Below, in pieces: positions 10,500 to 22,326 of a stretch of 64,000 nucleotides of DNA; positions within the stretch are counted from its first letter, which is position 1, and every line of letters begins with the position of its first letter. A program made the translations under genes and the position numbers. Source of the stretch: Liopterus haemorrhoidalis (taxonomy: Eukaryota; Arthropoda; Insecta; Coleoptera; Dytiscidae). The DNA lies in the NCBI GenBank assembly GCA_963971575.1, contig OZ020611.1, positions 60,669,381-60,733,380 on the forward strand. The letters are read 5' to 3'. A model generated the notes under the pieces. That model worked only from the letters and a program-made list of their open reading frames with translations, searched no databases and was not told the DNA's origin.

Positions 10500-11620
10500 T
10501 CTACCTTCTCTGCCTCATATTATGGCTATCTAGGCGTTCGGATGCTATTATTATTTATTTATTTATTTATCAGAACTTTAAATAGTACTTGCTGGAATAT
10601 ATTGAGTCTTGAAAGAGTCTAAAACCTTTTTTGTTTACATATCCATTGATCTTTCAGTCTTATTATGAACATGGTTCTTTGTTTCGTCGTACTCATGTTC
10701 AATTTCTTGAATTTTACCTTCTGCTATATTTTTCTTTCGTAGAGATCTCCACACAATTTTAAGTATGTAGCTGAAAAAAATTTAAAAAAATAAATTTGGT
10801 GAATTATTTTTGACATGATACTGTAACCGCAATTATTCAAATAAATTTAAGTAGGTGAGTAAATGAGAACAGACAAAAATTATGTAGAATCACGTTTCCC
10901 CCAACTTGTTAAGGGATAGGATCCTTTGAGAACGAGTAGAAAAAAATAATGTTAGCATGTCAACTTGAATTTGCATTTCAAAACTGATTATGCCGACACA
11001 AGTTTTAATTCTGGAAAAAGAAAAACACATATCATAAGATTAAATTGCAAAAATTGTGCGTAAAAATTTTGCCACTTTATAAATTCTTTTAAGTATTTCT
11101 TTATTGCGCATTTAAACTTTTTTATTAACAAAAATTTACATGAGAAAGAAACACTTGAAACTTCAGTAAGCTTCAGTTCTGTAAAATAATAAATCTCTCT
11201 ACAATTATGACTATGTTGAAGAAAAATGAATTTACGTCGTAAGTCATCAGTCAAGCACTTCATCTTCAAAAATGATTATATTTTACCAAAATTTTAATAT
11301 CCTTTAAAAACAATATACGATAATGTTTTCTTAGAAAATTAATTTTATATTAAATTATTTTCCTGGGGTAATACTAATCAATTAGGACATCATACTTGAT
11401 ATAATATGAATGAAACGTCACATCTTTATTGACTGATGAAACAGAGGTGAGGAAAATTGGTTTAGAAAGCTATAATATCACTTTCATTTTTATAAATTTC
11501 TAGACAATGTCATTTTAACAGACTACAAAACATAGGAGTTAGGTATAAGAGATGTGTTAATTAAGTAACCGGACTGGCAACATTAGTAGCGATTTTTTTC
11601 ATGAAACAGTTTTTTCTAGT
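10500..11620. other. AT-rich DNA without recognisable feature
   Basis: Only short AT microsatellites (for example attatttatttatttattt near 10545) were noticed. Confidence 0.5.
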
Positions 11621-11631
11621 ACTTTCTAAAA

Positions 11632-11764
11632 ATGTGTGACATTCATTTCGAGCAACGGTGTGCTATCAGGTTTTGCTTCACACTTGGGCACAATGCAACG
11701 GAAACTTTTGCAAAACTTCAGCAGGCCTACGGAGACAGAGTTTTATCAAGTACCTAGGTTTTTT
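11632..11764 (+). pseudogene. Mariner transposase N-terminal scrap
   Basis: From ATG 11632 the frame reads MCDIHFEQRCAIRFCFTLGH and shortly after ATETFAKLQQAYGDRVLS, the N-terminal helix-turn-helix half of a mariner transposase (family form A.ET...LQ.AYG...). A TAG follows after about 40 codons and the rest is lost. It is a different mariner lineage from the copies at 1-802 and 37947-39226, whose helix reads AAESYRLLREAYGEYAPS. Confidence 0.7.
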
Positions 11765-11869
11765 TATGGTTAAGGCATTTTCAATTACCGTAAGGTTAGA
11801 AATTGTTTTTATCCCCACTACTCACAAAATGGTGTTATTGGAGACCTTATATATCAATCCGCCCTAGTA

Positions 11870-13740
11870 TATATGTTTATAAAATGAATTTTTAGTCATG
11901 GAGATTAAATACATTCACATACATACATTGTTCAAAATTTTGAGTTCCTATTTCGTTATTATATACCTCAAATCAATGTTATAAGTTTATATGTTTTATT
12001 TTGTATACAGAATTTATGTTACGGAATCTTTTTAATTTTGCATTAGGGATAGACACGAGAAAACTTTAATTTACTAAAATATAGATTTATAGAACATACA
12101 CATATTTTAGAATATTAGACTATTTTAATTCCACAACTAAGAGAGTATAAAAACAAACTCGAAAACTAACTCCTAACATATTCTTTTGATTCAGATTGCA
12201 AATTAAATATTTTAACTGCGGAATACCATTTATAACAGAGTAAATTTGCTTGTATAAATATGCCACCAAAATCAGCTATAGAATGTTTGCAAATATGTAA
12301 TAAAGAAATTTATCCAAATATTTGCCTATAAAAGCTTTTAAAAATATTAAGGAGAGACATACTGATTTGAATACCCACCAACATTTACAAATACGTTTTT
12401 TAGAGACACATTTCTAGTTTAATTGAACGATTTTATACATGCCTCCATTTAGCAAAATATCTGGGTACGTTTGCCTATGTAGGTATTACTTAAGGATCCT
12501 TTTCTACTTTAAATTATTTAAAAACTTTTTCGAAACACTATCAGATAATTGTTTAAATAAACTTTCTTTCTTATTGATATACATAAATGAAGCACGGATT
12601 TTATGCAAATGCATATTCTGAACTAAATGCGTATCCCAAAAAAATCTATCATATCTTTGCGAATCTAATAAAATGACGGTATTTGATAAATTTTTTATTT
12701 TGCATATTTTGCATATTCTCACAATTTTGTGCATATAATTTAATTAATTGCATATTAGTGCATATTTTATATAATACATACGTATATTTTAAATGTTTTG
12801 TGCCAAAATTAAATATATCCATCATTTTCAGTCAATATCGAATTTCTGCTGTCAATTTTGTTGAGTCATAGATTCGGATAATACATTTTTACTAATTTTG
12901 CTGAATATGCGTTTCAGAAACCACGTGCTCAAATGCAGTGAAATGATTATTTACACCTTGAATAATTCCGTAAAGAAATTTTCTGTGTAAAGTGAATAAT
13001 AACTAAAAAAGTATTCCTAAAACAGTTTGCTCCACTCGTGGATAAAGGATTATCTAGAACTTATTAGACCACAACCAAGTTTTCTGTAGGCCATGTAATA
13101 AATCTGTAAGTTTCATTGACTTTTACATTGTTTGGTAATTTACATACATTGTTAGGTCATTTTAACAATAATAATTAATAATTTCATTTAGATTACAAGT
13201 GACAAATTTTGTTTAATTAATCAACATATAATTTTGTATTGTAAATTATTGTTATAATTGAAAGTTTGTAAGCTGATGAGATATAAATGTTGTTTCATGA
13301 CAAATTGAATACATTTCATGATCTATATATATATTCCATAAAGAAATATAGTATTATTTGAGGTTTGTCAGGTCTGACAAGCGTCCACTAATCGCAAACT
13401 TCAGCAACCTTCTGAGCCGCGTCATACTAGAGACTAGTAGAGCTGAATACACAAGACTACATCCCAAACCCTGGATTGCAGGGTAATATTGATTAAGACG
13501 CAGAAATCACGACAGATCCAGTGCCCGCACAATGCGGAGTGACCGGAGCAGCACTGCTCTCTGCATCCTGCAGACATGCTGCACTAAAATAGTGCAATGC
13601 ATTTCTCTAATGAAAGACCTTGGTAGGTGAGAGGTTTTGGTATATTTTGGTCTCCTTATTTCATGGTTTATTTTGTTAAAATGGTTTATATATCCGATGT
13701 TGCATTAGTTTATAATTTACACGGATTATTGTTAATGTTA
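11870..13740. other. AT-rich DNA without recognisable feature
   Basis: Small open frames here have no recognisable motif and AT-driven composition. A somewhat less AT-rich patch at about 13375-13620 also showed nothing I could name. Confidence 0.45.
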
Positions 13741-13744
13741 ATTA

Positions 13745-14400
13745 CAATTAATTTTGTTTTATCGTGTAATTTATTTGACACCAATTGTACACTTTTTGAT
13801 GAAGCTGATTTGTCGAATCACAAATCGTATGAATTGTTTCTTTGGCAATAACAATACCCAATTTGTGACCTATTATATTGCAATCAGTGCATTTGTTCTT
13901 TTTAATATTGCATTCTTTAACATAGTGCATTCCACCTCATTTACAATAAGGTGAAGAAGGAATATTGGATTTTATTTCGTCACAATTTTATTTTTTATTA
14001 AAACCAGCTTTATTTATAGAAATTTCTTGTTTTCAATTACCGAACTTCTTATACCCTTTGTCTTAAAGTGATATCGATATCCTTTTCCATTTTGAAAAAA
14101 ATTCATTACGTGTATCGTTGTTTGTTATATCCTGGAGACCGCAAACAAAAATAAGATATTCAAATTTGTTTTCTGTTAATGAATGCAATATATATATATT
14201 TTCTCACTCTCGGTTAACTCTACCAGCAAAATAAATATCAGCAAAAGAATAATATATATAGGAGACTCTTTTGTCAATTTAAAACAATGATACCTTTGAT
14301 TAAAATTGAAGTTTGTGCACAAAAAATTTCTTTGAGTTGTACTGCTTCATCCAATAATATCTCTCCAATTTGTTTAAGTAAAATAAAATGATCATAGCTG
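13745..14400 (-). pseudogene. Gypsy-like gag relic with zinc-knuckle region
   Basis: On the minus strand the segment near 14180-14070 reads FEYLIFVCGLQD then NEFFSKWKRI. After a gap, the segment 13930-13850 reads MHYVKECNIKKNKCTDCNII followed by GHK, which resembles the pattern of paired CCHC knuckles in gypsy-group gag proteins (CxxC....GHxxxxC with the last Cys lost). Stops lie between the parts. No protease, reverse transcriptase or long terminal repeats could be placed nearby. Family assignment is moderate to weak. Confidence 0.45.
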
Positions 14401-14419
14401 TCCTACACTTTTTTAAATA

Positions 14420-17400
14420 CACTCATCAAAATGGTCGAAGGATATTCAATGAAATCAAGAAAAGATTGTTCATTTGTTACCCCATAAAAATCTCATCAAT
14501 AGCATGTAGACAGGGCAACCGCACGTGCACCAAATACCCGTTTACATACATTCACAAGACCACCCCTCACTCGCATCTAACCCAAATTTTTGCCCAAATT
14601 ATAGCAAAGGGTGGTCTCACGAATAACAGCACACGGGCGGTTTCTACACATACCATGAACAAATGTTTCTAAAATAACAAATAAACATTCCTTTTCCAAC
14701 CTCACCAAACATTCCTAGAACATTATGATGATTATGTAAATCAAATTTTAAATTTTGAAAGTAAACTAAATTATTATTACCATAAATATAATGTATTATA
14801 ATTTCCTGTAACGCATATTTTTTTTTTTTTTTTGCGGTATATTGGGAAAGTCTTGTGAAGAGACTACGCGTTTTCTTGTACTGTCGGTTTTCTACCGACC
14901 AAAAACCCCCTCGTCGTATCTTCCGCAGGACACCCCGGAACCGTTCGGGAAACATGTCGCATCATACTATGGCATGACAAAATAACCGGAAAATTTTCAA
15001 TTGCTGATAATGTATTATTTTATCTTATAAAATTGGTTATTTTATCTTTTTTTCACTGTATTTACTTAAGTGTTAATCATTAATCTTTCCCCTGCATTTA
15101 TTGCTTTCCTAAACATGTTTTTTTTTATGTTGTTTGTCTCAGTATTTCAAGCAGTTCATCGAACGATTTTTTTAAATATATGGTAATATCCAAAAAAATC
15201 ATTGAAATGCTTTCTAATGTTTTGATAAAACTCAAATATTTCACTTGATTCCCGGTTGAATTAAAATGATGGACCCAATTTCAACAATACACCGACTCCC
15301 GCAGTAAACCTTCCGCTTCAAGTACACAAGCAATCTTTAATGAGAGAGTATTCTTTAAACAACACAATAACACCAAATTGTCAACTCACCACGTTCGCTC
15401 TAGTAAAATTTTCAAGACCTTGTCCTGCTTCCTGTTTTGACGGGAATAGTGTAACAAAACGTAATTGTGTAAATAACGTAATAGTGTGAATAACAGAGTA
15501 TCCAACCGTATCACTCATACCCGCATGGGTTGAAATGCGTAATGTGATAACAATCTTTAGCACCCAGATGAGTTCAATTCCATTTTGAAGTGGGCCTATT
15601 TGAAGAAGAAAAACATCCCCAGAAATAACATCTTATTCTCTTCAAATGGACCTTATCTTTACTTTTGGTTCTTGTCATGGTTTAGTAATTTTATCACATC
15701 ATACTACGTATTACCTGGTCGGACCACTGTACTTTTACTTTAATTATGTCCTCTGGAAAAAATGTGTCACATAAAGTTGTTATCAAACCCATTAATTTGT
15801 GTATTCCCAGAATGGACCTGGCAAAATAACAAGAAACAATCTGTGGGGGAGCCTACTGATAATATGCAATTTCACGGTTGGCTGATTAATTTGAATATGA
15901 TATTAGTATATTTCATCTGTACTTACTCTGTAAATACCTGAAACACAAGTTCTTCCACATAATGATTCATAATCCGCGAGCAGTTTTCGGATATGAACCT
16001 CCCCGGGTCTGCTGACTAGTTGCATTATTCTTGAGAAGCAGTTAAGGGTTGTTGAATTAAACTCGACATCTTAACTAACCTACTTTAATTACAACACGGG
16101 TTTCATTATTATTTACATTATTTACACTAGACTTACAAATTACGTTGTTAACAGCTAATCCAAGTGATATATATATATATATCCAGAAACACTAAACACT
16201 CGAGAGCTTCTTTACATCAAACATTAATTTATTCACTGGACACCACAATCCTCACTTACATCATCTAAAACCATTTGTCTCTCAGATGTTTCTGAATATT
16301 GTCTCTTATTCCTTAAACTGCATTCTACATAACTAACATTCAGATACTACGCCAACGTAAATATGGAATTACTTGGTTACTTCAAATAAACTCGCCCTAA
16401 ACATTTCTCTACACTCTAAATATTTCTAACCCACGACGGACACAATCTGACTCTTCTTAAACTTGTCTTAACATTATGAATGTTTTAACTCAACTCCTCT
16501 TAAACTCGTATTAATGTGGGATATATCGTGTTTTAGTTTTTATACAGTTAGGTATGAATGGAGTTATAGTAATTGAGTTTAGTCGTATACCATACGATTT
16601 TGTAAAAAATATATGGAAACAATACATGGACATTTAAAATAAATATTCAATATTTTTACTGTAATTTTGGTTATTCCAGAAATATCTTTAACAGATAACC
16701 AACAATTAACCTCATTACTCTTTAAACAGAACTACCCTGAGAGGCTTACATTGCCCAACTGTAAAATAACACTTCAAATCTTCTTGAATTGTACATTTTG
16801 TATTATCCTAAAACTCAAATTATTGATAATAATTCAGATAAGTATCTTATTTAAAAAATAACCCAAAACTAATGTTTATTTTGAAACCAAAGATTAACTG
16901 CTATTTATGTATACATGGTCCGAATAAATCTAATATTAATTTGACACTTTTGTGATCTGTTATAGAATTTACGATGCCCTTTTCATGTTGAGGGCAAGTA
17001 TACATAGGGCGCAAGTTACAATAATAAACAAGTCCGCACTTAAGTTCCCCTTTCTAAGAAATAGATTATTTTTTATTATTTAATATTTTATAATATTTTA
17101 CTCTAATTGGATGATTTTATTGAATTTATTTACGAAAATTTAATATCTGAAACAATATCAAAATTACCTCCCTTACAAAATGAGTTTGTATCATATTCCA
17201 TTTCTAAATATTTAACACAATATCTTATTTTATAATAATCATATGAGTCTTAACAGATGTTAAGGTATCAGTTTTAATTAATGAATGATTCATTAATTAT
17301 ATGTTTGATGTTAGACAGAAATTGATTCAAACTACATGGGGAAATACATGTTACCATACCCAGTTTCAACATATGCACGTCCAATCTCGAGCGAACTGAT

Positions 17401-18055
17401 ACCAGTATCTGCATACTAACATAAGCACACATATGGATGTACGTGGTCACACGCCTATGCAAACCTACCTCACGTACGCTCGTAGGGTTACTCTCACGCG
17501 TCTACGGATTTTCATATTTAAATTCTGAACATGTGGCATAATAATAAAAAGATAATAAAATTTTTATAAAGATACAATTTGGTTGTTTTACAACTTAATA
17601 TGAAGCATAATACTTCAAAGTGTCGAAGTATGATAAAAGAAAGGACAACAAAAGAAGAAGAAAAAAGAAAAAAACTGGTAGCTGCTAAAGTAGATTACTG
17701 GAAACTATCAGACAGTGACAAGACTGGACGAAGTGCGAATTGCTAGAATTTGAGAAACGATGAACGTAACAACAAGGTTGACCAACGATTTTTACTGTCT
17801 TTGAAACATTAATTTAATTCCTGTTTAATTTCCCGAAAATTAAACATAACATTTAATTCAATTTTTTTCTTACATTGCAAAAATGAAAAATTCTACAGTG
17901 ACGTCAATGATGTTTTAATTAACATTGACGTCATATGTTATGATTAATTGTATTTTATAATTTTAATAATATTTACATGAACAGTATTGTATATATATTG
18001 GGATTTTTTACGACTAAATTTAGTATCAACAAAACTGTGTTTTTACTACACAACT
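14420..18055. other. Mostly featureless AT-rich DNA
   Basis: No coding signal I can support. Noted are a T tract at about 14819-14834, an AT dinucleotide run near 16170-16182, and an 11-bp inverted repeat tgacgtcaatg at 17899-17909 against 17923-17933. Confidence 0.45.
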
Positions 18056-18064
18056 GCTTTAGAC

Positions 18065-18600
18065 ATCCTTGAGCCTAGCCTTAGGGAACGGTGAGTCTGC
18101 CGTACCGGTTGTGTACGTAATTCCATCTACGGGGTACTCTGTACCCCAACTACAACTTAAGCACGCCGTGCTTATAATCAACACCGGGCCGTTCGGCCAC
18201 CAGGACGTTTCGCCACCCAGATGTCAACAACTACACGGCTCATCGCCGCACCAGATATCCGGCACGCGGATACCAATTACTACGTGGCTACCGAGGACGT
18301 CGTCAACTGCACGGTCCCGCCGCCACCCTGGTACTTTGAGCTGAGGCTCAACCGCCTCTCAGGTACCTCCTACTACAGACCAGCCGCAGCTTAGGTGCTG
18401 CCGACATACGCCCATCCGGCACGTCCAGTCCAGGTAGCACCACCTCCAGGCCCAGTCGCCTTCAGTGTATCACCGCCGCCAAGGTGATACCAACGCCATC
18501 CTCAGCTGCTCTCACAAACGAACAAACTGAACAATACATTATCTCCACAGAATCAAACAGCATTCTGTTCAACCCCAGATGAGACATCGTTTGTCCTGAT
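18065..18600 (+). other. GC-rich island with possible decayed coding sequence
   Basis: This block is clearly richer in GC than its surroundings. An open frame from 18069 to 18344 encodes about 91 residues with no family I know. The neighbouring frame between about 18250 and 18395 reads DTNYYVATEDVVNC then PPPPWYFELRLNRLSG and stops at a TAG, which looks protein-like. The downstream frame continues with many prolines (VQVAPPPGPVAFSVSPPP) after that stop. A splice-donor-like acg/gtgagt lies at about 18090. It could be a broken proline-rich gene, an exon, or an unidentified element. Confidence 0.3.
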
Positions 18601-18604
18601 TCTC

Positions 18605-19480
18605 TACAAAATGTAAAATCAATGATATTAACTATATTAAGGGATTGAAAATATATTTTTTATAATAATATATAGGAAGCTTGAGTGAATCTAAAGTAAT
18701 TACTTATGTAACGAGGGATCATAATAATTCATATTTACCTGACCACTCATCAGAACAATTATACTTCTTTGCGGAGCAATTGTAGAGTGTAATAAAATAA
18801 AACAATGCTAATAATTTGCTAAATAGCCTGAAGACAAAATAAATAAACATTTAATACATATAAAGAAAATTTCAAAAACAAAACAGGAAAGATGTAAAAT
18901 AACAAAAGGACAAGACAAATTAGAAGTTTGTAGTAGTTAAGACCCTGGGGTGTTGTGAATCTTGTGTGAGTTCGTCTCTGGAACGGGACCGGCAGTCAGG
19001 TTGGAAGGACAAAATTAGGCCTAATTAGCAATATAATAGCTACTTTATTATATTTGTGACAATCTGTCGTTATCTCGTATTAATTATCACGGATACATAT
19101 TGTGAGTTTATGGTGATGGTTATCCAATATAATGACGTTCTGAGAAACCCGGGAACCCTTTGGGTTGCTGATTTATTTACTTATAACGGTTGTTCGTGTC
19201 GAAGACGACGGTAACCGCAATTATTAATACAGTTACGACTAGTTATACAATCGGCAGTTAAGTCTCTGGCTAGAGGTTACCGTGGAAACTTATTGTAATT
19301 ATTATATAGCAAATATGTCGTTAGCCATAGATTTGAGCTTACCAGCAAGTAACCATGAATTGTAACTAAATGATTCGGGTTACTATTAAGAAAATCTAGC
19401 TAGGCGGGCGGGTCGTCCAATTGTGTTCTCGGACTCCGTTACGTTCAACTACACGTAGACACATCCCAATGTAAGGGCCG
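18605..19480. other. No recognisable feature
   Basis: Nothing coding or repetitive recognised. Composition becomes more GC-rich from about 18945, toward the minisatellite. Confidence 0.4.
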
Positions 19481-19995
19481 TAGCACGGGTGGCGTGAATG
19501 CGCGTATCGTGGTGGCCGTCCGCCCAGGAATCTCTACTTGTGTTGGAGAACAGGCGTCGCAAAGCGAGCGTTGTTCCACCGCTGTTCCACAGAGAAATTC
19601 CTCGCGTCGGCGTGGTGAACACGGGCGGCGTGAGTACGCGGATAGTGGTGGCCGTCCACCCAGGAATCTCTACAGGCGTCGCAAAGCGAGCGTTGTTCCA
19701 CCGCTGTTCCACAGAGAAATTCCTCGCGTCGGCGTGGTGAACACGGGCGGCGTGAGTACGCGGATCGTGGTGGCCGTCCACCCAGGAATCTCTACAGGCG
19801 TCGCAAAGCGAGCGTTGTTCCACCGCTGTTCCACAGAGAAATTCCTCGCATCGGCATGGTGAGCACGGGCGGCGTGAGTACGCGGGTCGTGGTGGCCGTC
19901 CACCCAGGAATCTCTACTTGTGTTGGAGAACAGGCGTCGCAAAGCAAGCGTTGTTCCACCGCTGTTCCACAGAGAAATTCGTAGCGTCGACGTGG
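19480..19995. repeat. GC-rich minisatellite, four units of 122 or 136 bp
   Basis: Units begin with gggcggcgtgagtacgcgg or close variants at about 19487, 19623, 19745 and 19867, spaced 136, 122 and 122 bp. The first and last units carry a 14-bp addition (cttgtgttggagaa), so the order is long, short, short, long. The several 80-120 codon open frames on both strands are a by-product of the repeat: unit lengths are not multiples of three and no frame is conserved through the array. Confidence 0.9.
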
Positions 19996-20275
19996 TTACG
20001 CGAAAGATGCAAAGATTTTACCTACCAGCAGTTAGTATCTAAAACCAACTGCCTCGATTCCAAAATACCCCTTGCTTTTATAAGTGGGTGAACTAAATGT
20101 TCCCTCCGCGTAGTTAGGGACCGACATATATGTGTAACGTTTGTAAGATAAAGATAGGGACCGAATTTTTTAATCTCGCATATGATTGTGAGTTTCTCAG
20201 AACTGTTGTTTATTTATCAGTGAACATCTGGTTTATTTCGGCAGTCGGTGCATTGACACTTGACACGCTGTCATA

Positions 20276-20359
20276 ATGTCTTCGGAACCCTTAAGTGTCA
20301 ATGGCATACCGTTCAACCCCTTGCCCTTCCTAAGCACCATAACAAAAAAACCAGGCCAG
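20276..20359 (+). CDS. Candidate short first exon, unrecognised product
   Basis: ATG 20276 opens a frame reading MSSEPLSVNGIPFNPLPFLS, then TITKKPGQ, up to a possible splice donor cag/gtcggt at 20359-20360. Without splicing the frame runs on to a TAA near 20406. It lies a few hundred bases downstream of the GC-rich minisatellite. The peptide looks plausible for a disordered protein N-terminus, but I recognise no family, and no second exon could be linked. Very uncertain. Confidence 0.2.
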
Positions 20360-20419
20360 GTCGGTAAATTAACTTGTTTGTATATTTTCACAATTTCACG
20401 CCCTTAAACCGAAAGATTT

Positions 20420-22320
20420 ATTAGGGTATGTCTGGTTCCCGTCTGTTTCCCAGACAGAGTCTATGACAAGTGTAACCTTGAAATAACTGTCGATTGCATC
20501 GTTGCTGCAGAAAGTCGCACATTTCAAAAATCGCCACTAACACTTAATCACGTTGACAGTCCAAGAAAATGTAGTTACAGAGGAGGTTATGCGCAATGCG
20601 ATGCTACCAACCGCATATCATTAAATATCCCCGGTGGCGCGCAATTCAAAATGTTTGGTTATTTTCTGAACAGACCTCGTATATCAGTGGTGCTGATCAG
20701 CAAGTATGAAACGTTTTGTCAAAGCCTTCCAAGTATTAACTTCATTCATAACAAACATTTCACTTGCATTACAATAATTATGTAATCCATTGATAACTCG
20801 AGCTAACCTCTAATTTACGAATTCTGATTTTGGTGGTGGTAGCCCATAGAAAATACCGCATAGGTAAAAGTTATATTTAGATGGGAAACTCCTGTACTAA
20901 AAATTGTCAAAGAGTTCAATTTCACCGCCATGTGTGCGAATCGCAAATTAAAAAGAGTGGCAAATTTAAAAATTTACACTATATTTTTTTATTATTTGTA
21001 AATAAATTAACGATTGATCTCATGAACCTTAAAAATGTATTTAATTCTTAAATGTTTTTCAAGTTCTATTAATAACACCATTTTAGAAAATAGGAAAAAC
21101 AATAAAGGAAAAAATACTAATCATAAAAATTACTAATTAAGAATATGTACTAAACTATAGATGGTTTCTCTGCTGTAAGCGGAACTACATTTTCAAATCT
21201 AGTAACTTTTACTGATTGGTTGTAGCTTTTGATCATTTTGTTTAAAAAAAGCCAACTAGTGACAAGTTAAGAAAATTTAAATTCCATTTAGCTCCGCTTA
21301 AAGGTTTAGAATATCCTATAGCAGATATATCTGTACTTCCGAAATATGTCTTTCACAAACATAGTAACTTTTGTAAATTCCTTCTGGTTGTAGGGACTCA
21401 AATTTTGGAAGCTTGATGTGATGTTATATCATAACATCCCGGCACAAAACACAGTTTAATATTCCTTGGAAAAGGTACAAGAGACTCCATGAACACGGCA
21501 ATGAACACGTTTATTCGTAAATAATGATAAATATAATGATTGTTAATTCAATTCCACGATCACACAGATTGTAGATAAACATATCGAACTCAAAAATAGC
21601 GTAATGGCGGAAAGCAAACGATGTTAAAGTCGGTAATAACGTGTTCTTCCCCATCCGACTGACTCAGTACGGGAGCGCTTTGCGAGAGCTATGCAAACTA
21701 AAACTCTAAACAGGCTGATAGGGTTACCAAGGCATACCGTACGATATAAATAATTATAAAAATATGATTTTAAATTTAGTTTTCAATTGTTTGTAGTATA
21801 CAATAAAAGACATATCCATAGATGTCCATAACGTACTTAAGTTTTTTTTTTTTTCAAATTATCACTCGTATATATTCATTATTATAAAATATAATAGTTA
21901 TCAAACATAGTATAAAGATATATAATATACCAGGGGTGCCCAAGCCGTCGAGTTTTTGGAGCCAATTTGTGAAATGCTGAAATGTAAAAGAGCCACGAAC
22001 GTTCAAAACACAACCACGGTTGATTTTTATAAATCATAAAATTATTTAATTATAATTAAACATATACATATGTAAATATCTACATATAACCATATAAATA
22101 TAATTGCAAAGGAACTTCAGTTTTCGTCTATTAGTAAATCTGAAAATATGAGATCTATATTAAAATTATAAAATTTATAATTTTATAATATAAATAAATA
22201 AAAATTTGATTTGTTACCCATCAATGTTTTTAATATACTAATACTAAATTGAAACGCATGGGGAAGGTTTGAAGATACACCCTAAATAACAGCAATAAAA
22301 GAAATATCATTTCCAAAAAC
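20420..22320. other. Mostly featureless; hAT-like end near 21931
   Basis: At 21931 the sequence caggggtgcccaagccgtcg followed by gagccaatttgtgaaatgc looks like the terminal region of a hAT element (ends of the CAGGGGTGCCCAA type). No partner end was located. The remainder has no supportable feature. Confidence 0.35.
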
Positions 22321-22326
22321 AATATA

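Noticed and set aside
14644..14955. Minus-strand 103-codon frame
   Set aside because: It crosses a poly-T tract and has no recognisable motif; composition is driven by simple sequence.
19449..19942. Overlapping 80-124 codon open frames on both strands
   Set aside because: They are produced by the GC-rich 122/136-bp minisatellite; unit lengths are not multiples of three and neither strand keeps a single frame.
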